64,000 nt of DNA, taken from AV40 sp035568175. Lineage in GTDB: Bacteria; Verrucomicrobiota; Verrucomicrobiia; Chthoniobacterales; UBA10450. The stretch covers positions 1 through 64,000 of the forward strand of contig DATMON010000020.1 in assembly GCA_035568175.1 (NCBI GenBank), read 5' to 3'. The position numbers and the translations under genes were made by a program. This document shows, in pieces, positions 59,830-64,000 of this stretch. The notes under the pieces were generated by a model. It ran no database searches and had not been told where the DNA came from. It saw only the letters and a list, made by a program, of their open reading frames with translations. Within the stretch, counting starts at the first letter, position 1. Every line of letters starts with the position of its first letter.

Positions 59830-60811
59830 AATCATGACCGGCCTGCTGGTGGTCGGAACGGTGGCCGTGCTCGTCTTTGTTTTGGTTTTGCTTGGCGCAC
59901 CGGGACTTTTTCGGCCGCTCGTTACTTACAAAATTTACGTCGACAACGCCGCCGGAATTAAACAGGGCGCGGTCGTAATGCTCGCGGGTCGTAAGATTGG
60001 CCAGGTCCAAAAATTATTTTCACCCGTATCGCGCGAAGAGGAACGTCGGGCTGAGGAGGCCGCCGCCGCTTTCGCTCCGCCGGAAACGAGTCCCACTCCG
60101 AGCGCGACGCCGGGAAAACCAAAATACGAAGCGCGCATCGACGTTCAGGTCGACCGCAACGCAGTTGTCTATCGCGACGCGCGGACGCGTTTGATGCAAC
60201 TGGGTTTGCTTGGCGACATGGCGATCGACATCACTCAAGGAACTGAAGCTTCCGGGCGCGCGCGCGATGGCGAAATGTTTGCCGGCCAACGCACGCCTGA
60301 CTTTAGCGAAGCAGCGTCTCAAATGCTGGAGGTGATCAAGCCCGTCGCCGCCGAAGCCACCAACACGATGAAAGACCTCCAGCAGACCGCGCAAAACTTG
60401 AACCACATCACCGACGAAAACTCGGAGCTCAATCAAGCGCTCAGTCAGGTCAAATTGTTCGGCGAGCACATCGCCGACATGACCGCACCGGACAGCGCGC
60501 TCTCCCATTCCCTCAACAACATCGAGAAAATCAGCACCAGTTTGACCGAGAACAACAACATCGAGATCACACTCCAAAATCTGCGCGCGTCGTCGGAGAA
60601 ATTGAAATTAACGGTCAACGATCTCGGACCCACTGGTCAGAACATCAAGGAATTCAGCGAGACCATAAAAAGTCAGCCCTGGCGACTCATCTACCCGACC
60701 ACGAAAAAATATCCCGAGAAATCGCCGACTCCCGCTTCCAGCGAAGCCACAATCACTGTTCGCAAAAGCGCCAAGCCAAAGCCAAGCGCAACTCCGGGCG
60801 GCGGTCGCTGA
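59810..60811 (+). CDS. mlaD: MlaD-type MCE-domain protein
   Basis: A 333-aa substrate-binding component anchored by one N-terminal helix (residues about 7-27). The MCE domain is FRPLVTYKIYVDNAAGIKQGAVVMLAGRKIGQVQKL, interrupted after it by a Glu/Ala/Pro-rich loop (residues about 70-105) before DVQVDRNAVVYRDARTRLMQLGLLGDMAIDI. A long helical region (about 160-290) and a Pro/Lys/Ser-rich tail end it. Companion genes mlaC and mlaB do not follow. The loop is an unusual insertion for the MCE domain. Confidence 0.9.
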   Translation: MQLQKNEIMTGLLVVGTVAVLVFVLVLLGAPGLFRPLVTYKIYVDNAAGIKQGAVVMLAGRKIGQVQKLFSPVSREEERRAEEAAAAFAPPETSPTPSATPGKPKYEARIDVQVDRNAVVYRDARTRLMQLGLLGDMAIDITQGTEASGRARDGEMFAGQRTPDFSEAASQMLEVIKPVAAEATNTMKDLQQTAQNLNHITDENSELNQALSQVKLFGEHIADMTAPDSALSHSLNNIEKISTSLTENNNIEITLQNLRASSEKLKLTVNDLGPTGQNIKEFSETIKSQPWRLIYPTTKKYPEKSPTPASSEATITVRKSAKPKPSATPGGGR

Positions 60812-60817
60812 AAATCG

Positions 60818-61921
60818 TTAGGCGGCCTTTTTCGTTAACCGCGATTCCAAAAACTTAAGGACCGCGGCTTCGCTCGAGCGAAGATCGACATCTTCCTTTT
60901 CCAGCGCGTCTTCGGTCATTTGCTTCAATCCATCGATCGATTTTTGGTCGAGATAAGTGCCGAGCACTGCCGGATGGACATAGCATTTCCGGCAAATCGC
61001 GGGGGTGTTGCCGAGAATCTTCGCCACGGCCTTGATCGCAGTATTGATATTCGATTTCGCCTGCTTCTGCGTGTCGAATTTTTCCTGCACATTAAGCGCG
61101 ATCGCGGTCAGGACCGTTCCAGCCCACGTCCGAAAATCCTTCGCACTGAAATCTTCGCCGGTAATCTCGCGCAGATATTCGTTCACATCCTGCGAAGTGA
61201 TGTCCCGTATCTCGCCGTCATCGTCAACGTACTGAAACAAATCCTGGCCGGGCAAATCCTGCAGTTTGGAAATAATTTTCGCGATATGCCCGTCGGTCAC
61301 ATCCACTTCATGCTCGCGTCCGCTCTTGCCGCGAAAACGAAAACGCAGTTTCGCGCCCTTTACCTCAACATGTCGATCCTTCATCGTGGTCAGGCCAAAC
61401 GATTTGTTTTCGCGCGCGTACTCTTCGTTGCCGATACGGATGAACGTCCGCTCGAGCAGCTGCACGACTGTGGCCAGCACCTTGTTTCGTGGTAATCCCG
61501 GCAGTTTCAAATCGCGCGCGATTCGTCGGCGGATCTTCGGCAGCGCTTTGCCGAAACTAATGATGCGATCGTATTTGTTTTCGTCGCGAACCTCGCGCCA
61601 GCGCTCGTGGTAAAGATATTGTTTGCGACCGCGCGCGTCGCGACCGGTCGCCTGGATATGACCGTTAGGCGCGGGACAAATCCAAACGTTGACCCACGCC
61701 GGCGGAATCGCCAGACGTTTCATCCGCAAAAGCCGTTGCTCGTCCCGAATGACTTTCCCTTCCGTATCGAGCCACTCGAAATCGTCGCCTTTCGATTTTC
61801 GTATGTAACCGGGCCGATCGTCGCCGACGTAACGCAGTCCGGCCTCTTCGGCTGCGTCCATCGCTTCAGCCACGATCTTCGCGCCGTTGCCGTCATTCCC
61901 CTTCTTTGCCCGAACGTGCAC
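60818..61921 (-). CDS. DNA topoisomerase IB
   Basis: A 367-aa enzyme that relaxes supercoils through a 3'-phosphotyrosyl intermediate. The tyrosine nucleophile is in ICRKCYVHPAVLGTYL; the other active-site residues are in RIGNEEYARENKSFGLTTM and FRTWAGTVLTA, and SNINTAIKAVAKILGNTPA is typical. Bacterial TopIB proteins of this size match. It is convergent with mlaD (6 bases between stops). Its role next to the mla genes is coincidental as far as can be seen. Confidence 0.93.
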   Translation of the reverse strand: MHVRAKKGNDGNGAKIVAEAMDAAEEAGLRYVGDDRPGYIRKSKGDDFEWLDTEGKVIRDEQRLLRMKRLAIPPAWVNVWICPAPNGHIQATGRDARGRKQYLYHERWREVRDENKYDRIISFGKALPKIRRRIARDLKLPGLPRNKVLATVVQLLERTFIRIGNEEYARENKSFGLTTMKDRHVEVKGAKLRFRFRGKSGREHEVDVTDGHIAKIISKLQDLPGQDLFQYVDDDGEIRDITSQDVNEYLREITGEDFSAKDFRTWAGTVLTAIALNVQEKFDTQKQAKSNINTAIKAVAKILGNTPAICRKCYVHPAVLGTYLDQKSIDGLKQMTEDALEKEDVDLRSSEAAVLKFLESRLTKKAA

Positions 61922-61997
61922 GTAATTAAGTTCGCCGCCCGTGGATGAATCGGCGGCAGCTTATGCTTCGACGGCGCGCGGAGTGACTCTGTTCAAT

Positions 61998-62447
61998 TCA
62001 CGAGCCGTAACTCTTCGTGAATTTTTTCTTTGACTCGGACTCGGTCGATGGCGCGATTGGCGGTTGCTCCGGCGTTGCCGACTTGTCCGGCGCAGGCCCG
62101 GCGAAGGAGGATGTTTCCGGCTTTTCTTCAGCGGGAGGTTGCTCCGGTTGCGCCGCGCCCTTGGGAGTCTGTTGCGCAACTTCGACGTAAACCATCTGCA
62201 AATTCGAGAGCGTGTTGCGCAGCACCGTCGCTTCTTCATTCGTCAGATTGCCGCGCGTTTTTTCCTGAACCATCGCCAGTTGATCGATGAACATCTTCGC
62301 GAGCTCGAGATTCACTTCGCCCTCGCCTGTTTTCGGATTCGGAATCTGACCGAGAAAGAGCGCGGCGTTCTGCGCGTGCATCATCACGAACTCGATGAAG
62401 CGCTGGGACAACTCGCCGGTTTGGGTGCTGGTTTGGACTTCAGCCAT
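61998..62447 (-). CDS. DUF1844 domain protein
   Basis: A 149-aa protein. The DUF1844 helical core lies at residues about 13-95 (RFIEFVMMHAQNAALFLGQIPNPKTGEGEVNLELAKMFIDQLAMVQEKTRGNLTNEEATVLRNTLSNLQMVYVEV), followed by a Pro/Glu/Lys-rich disordered tail. The family occurs in Verrucomicrobia, Planctomycetes and Acidobacteria; function unknown. It lies between topoisomerase IB and the M16 gene on the same strand. Confidence 0.88.
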   Translation of the reverse strand: MAEVQTSTQTGELSQRFIEFVMMHAQNAALFLGQIPNPKTGEGEVNLELAKMFIDQLAMVQEKTRGNLTNEEATVLRNTLSNLQMVYVEVAQQTPKGAAQPEQPPAEEKPETSSFAGPAPDKSATPEQPPIAPSTESESKKKFTKSYGS

Positions 62448-62455
62448 AAGAAGAA

Positions 62456-62538
62456 GTGATGAGTGACGGGTGACGAGTGATAAGTTTTATTAGCACAGCC
62501 TCACGCCCTCGTCACTTGTCACTGGTCACTTGTCACTT
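62456..62538. repeat. GTGACGAGTGA / TCACTTGTCAC simple inverted repeat
   Basis: AGTGACGGGTGACGAGTGA on the left and CGTCACTTGTCACTGGTCAC on the right fold across a short spacer. The stop codon of the M16 gene (62533-62535) lies inside the right arm (AAG-TGA-CAAGTGACC on the minus strand). Confidence 0.82.
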
Positions 62539-64000
62539 CTTTTTCGGTGGTCGCACCGTAGCTAAAACATACGGTTGATCGCGAAAATATTTTGCGGCCG
62601 CCCGCTTGGTCTCATCGAGCGTGACCGCTTCCGTGTCGCGCTCGAGGTTTTTGTAATAGTCGAAACCAAGCCCGTATAGTTCGTCCAACGCGCACTGATA
62701 ACCGAACGAATCGTTGCTCTGCATCGCGATTTGATGTTGGCCAATCAATTTCTTTTTCGCGCGAGTGAGCTCTTCGTTGGTCAGACCTTCGTTCGCCAGT
62801 TTCCGAATCTCGTCGAGCAACGCCGTTTTCACCGGCTCGATCTTCTCGGGATCGGTCCCGAGATAAAACGTGAACAGTCCGGGAACCAGTCCCTGCATCT
62901 GGCTGGCGCCGACGTAATACGCCAGGCCCATTTGCTCGCGAATACGAATGAAAAAGCGCGATCCGAGATCGCTGCTCGCCTCGTCAATCAACTCGAGTGC
63001 ATGGCGATCTTGGTCGAACATGTCCACGCCACGATAGCCAACCATGATCACGCCCTGCGCTTTTTCCTTGTTGCTTTCGACATTCTCAGTTTTGGGGATC
63101 GTCGCGGGCGGGCGAGCATCGGTCAACGCGAGCGAGCCGGACTTCATCTTGCCCAGAGCTTGCTCGAAAAGTTGTTTCACTTCGGCCGCGTTCACGTTTC
63201 CGAAAACTGAGATCACACCGTTTTTTGCGACCAGATACTTGTCGCGAAAGCCGATCAGATCTTTTTGGCTGAGATGCTGGACCGATTCGGGCGAGCCATT
63301 CGAGCGCAAAGCGTAGGGATGATCGGTAAAGAGCGCTTGCCGCAGAATGTTGCGCGCGACGGCCGTCAACTGTTCCTCTTCCTGTTTGATGCCGGCAATC
63401 TGAACTTCTTTTTCGCGCGCGACCGCGTTTTCCGGAAAGTTCGCGTTCAGCAAAACGTCGGACAACAAATCGACGCCGGTCTTCAGGTCCGGTTTCATCA
63501 CATGAGCCGAGACGCTCATGCTGTTGTTGCCGGCGTCGCTCGAGATTGATCCGCCAATGGCTTCGATCTGATTCGCGATTTGCTCAGCGGTGCGCGTCTT
63601 TGTGCCTTTGAGGAGAACGCGAGCGATCAGACGCGTGATTCCATTCGTCTCCTGAGTTTCGGCCAGCAAACCGCTTCGAAAAACGGCGCTCATCGAAACC
63701 AACGGCAAGCGAGGATCTTCGCGCACGAGCAAACGCAGACCGTTGGAAAGCTCGAATTTCTGAATCTCGGCGACCGCTGCCGGCTTTGAAACTTCCTCTT
63801 TCGCCCCGAGGGAACCTTTGGGATTCAGCGACGTAACGGTCAGGTTTTGATCGACTAGATATTTCGCGGCGACGCGGTGAATATCGTCCAAGGTTACTTT
63901 TTGGATGGCCGCCAGATAATCGCGGCTGAAATTCAGGTTCCGAGTGAGCAACCAGTTTGTTCCGAGATCGGATGCCTGGCCGCGCATTGTCGTGAGGGCA
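62533..64000 (-). CDS. M16-family zinc-protease-like protein, C-terminal part
   Basis: Partial: the gene continues beyond the window on its 5' side. The visible 484+ residues hold the end of a first M16 unit (LTRNLNFSRDYLAAIQKVTLDDIHRVAAKYL) and a second complete M16 unit (from about residue 75). The second unit has IARVLLKGTKTRTAEQIANQIEAIGG where an active unit has HxxEH...E, so its zinc site is lost; the active site is probably in the off-window first half. This two-domain layout is normal for PqqL/YmxG-type peptidases. The C-terminus reads KKK-stop within a repeat. Confidence 0.9.
   Translation of the reverse strand, partial: ALTTMRGQASDLGTNWLLTRNLNFSRDYLAAIQKVTLDDIHRVAAKYLVDQNLTVTSLNPKGSLGAKEEVSKPAAVAEIQKFELSNGLRLLVREDPRLPLVSMSAVFRSGLLAETQETNGITRLIARVLLKGTKTRTAEQIANQIEAIGGSISSDAGNNSMSVSAHVMKPDLKTGVDLLSDVLLNANFPENAVAREKEVQIAGIKQEEEQLTAVARNILRQALFTDHPYALRSNGSPESVQHLSQKDLIGFRDKYLVAKNGVISVFGNVNAAEVKQLFEQALGKMKSGSLALTDARPPATIPKTENVESNKEKAQGVIMVGYRGVDMFDQDRHALELIDEASSDLGSRFFIRIREQMGLAYYVGASQMQGLVPGLFTFYLGTDPEKIEPVKTALLDEIRKLANEGLTNEELTRAKKKLIGQHQIAMQSNDSFGYQCALDELYGLGFDYYKNLERDTEAVTLDETKRAAAKYFRDQPYVLATVRPPKKK

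Larger units (their letters stand above)
1788..61378. repeat. Dispersed octamer GATCGACA, core of AAGATCGACA (at least 54 copies)
   Basis: Exact GATCGACA on the plus strand begins at 1788, 2657, 2819, 2882, 3193, 3440, 6267, 9814, 13378, 18764, 19219, 19884, 28347, 29190, 33699, 33816, 41976, 43132, 43595, 45483, 46547, 47556, 48084, 50099, 50964, 54190, 55544, 56631, 59397, 60223 and 60883. On the minus strand (TGTCGATC on plus) it begins at 8024, 8500, 9382, 13825, 14175, 16759, 18760, 20714, 21119, 21744, 22358, 29556, 38183, 39935, 46106, 47466, 48792, 51448, 52668, 53771, 55187, 57154 and 61371. A random 64-kb sequence would hold about 2. Twenty-five copies extend to the 10-mer. Counted by eye, so a few may be missed. 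Confidence 0.9.

Noticed and set aside
1788..61378. Codon usage (Lys-Ile-Asp, AAG ATC GAC) as the sole cause of the dispersed motif
   Set aside because: Many copies read in other frames or on the non-coding strand (for example at 8024 and 9814 in alaS), and several are intergenic.
1788..61378. KOPS-type replication-polar signal for the dispersed motif
   Set aside because: Orientations are mixed along the whole window (31 versus 23), without a clear strand bias.
1..64000. tRNA or rRNA genes
   Set aside because: No T-arm GGTTCGAATCC-like sequence with a matching acceptor stem was found in any intergenic region.

Overview
The window is about 57% G+C, densely coded on both strands, and reads as a chromosomal segment of a Gram-negative bacterium of the PVC group, most likely a soil verrucomicrobium near the Chthoniobacterales (inference). 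The grounds are the family mix (DUF5069, DUF1844, Mpl murein recycling, MCE/Mla transport, secretin plus GspE, mreBCD-mrdA), the scarcity of Shine-Dalgarno sequences, and the many small palindromic intergenic repeats. No phage, plasmid, CRISPR, rRNA or tRNA genes were seen.

Layout. 1-570: first codons of an exported protein on the minus strand with a cobalamin riboswitch upstream of it. 0.57-12.1 kb: hldD, an OsmC protein, a GH26-like glycosidase, a DUF5069 protein, an APC permease, small membrane and exported proteins, a DUF3667 protein, alaS and a GT39-like glycosyltransferase. 12.2-21.0 kb: recA with a TPR gene, ribD, and a dnaG-rpoD operon that continues into a small membrane protein and a DUF3106-like exported protein. 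21.1-26.3 kb: NfeD/ClpP-type protease, thiH-thiS, an HTTM protein and an outer-membrane barrel. 26.7-33.1 kb: rng and the cell-shape operon mreB-mreC-mreD-mrdA. 33.3-38.9 kb: rpe, a GspE/PilB ATPase, a peptidoglycan-binding protein and a GspD-type secretin. 38.9-41.8 kb: small secreted proteins of unknown role. 41.9-45.5 kb: mpl and a CHASE2 adenylate cyclase. 45.8-51.7 kb: rplT, pheS, pheT, a 6S RNA gene, carA and a Cys-containing exported protein. 51.8-64 kb: an Lhr helicase, GT2, an exported type-2 asparaginase, mlaE-mlaF-mlaD, topoisomerase IB, DUF1844 and part of a two-domain M16 protease.

Four signals are not explained by the genes. (1) The octamer GATCGACA occurs at least 54 times on the two strands (about 2 expected), and 25 copies extend to AAGATCGACA (about 0.1 expected). 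The copies fall in both orientations, in several reading frames and in intergenic DNA, which resembles a DNA-uptake sequence; genes for a possible pilus or secretion apparatus lie in the same window. (2) Two families of short elements are built from perfect hairpins with mostly 3-nt loops inside a conserved outer stem. Arm sequences differ between copies while staying complementary. One copy lies inside the alaS coding sequence and is translated as about 33 extra residues. (3) A 583-bp unit, with an 18-bp perfect inverted repeat at its ends, carries a single small exported-protein gene. (4) Two adjacent secreted-protein genes appear to share a domain, which in the second gene is split by a DUF11-like domain between Thr-Pro linkers.

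Repeats often touch or supply the stop codon of the neighbouring gene (hldD, GH26, M16, mpl, the NTF2-like gene).
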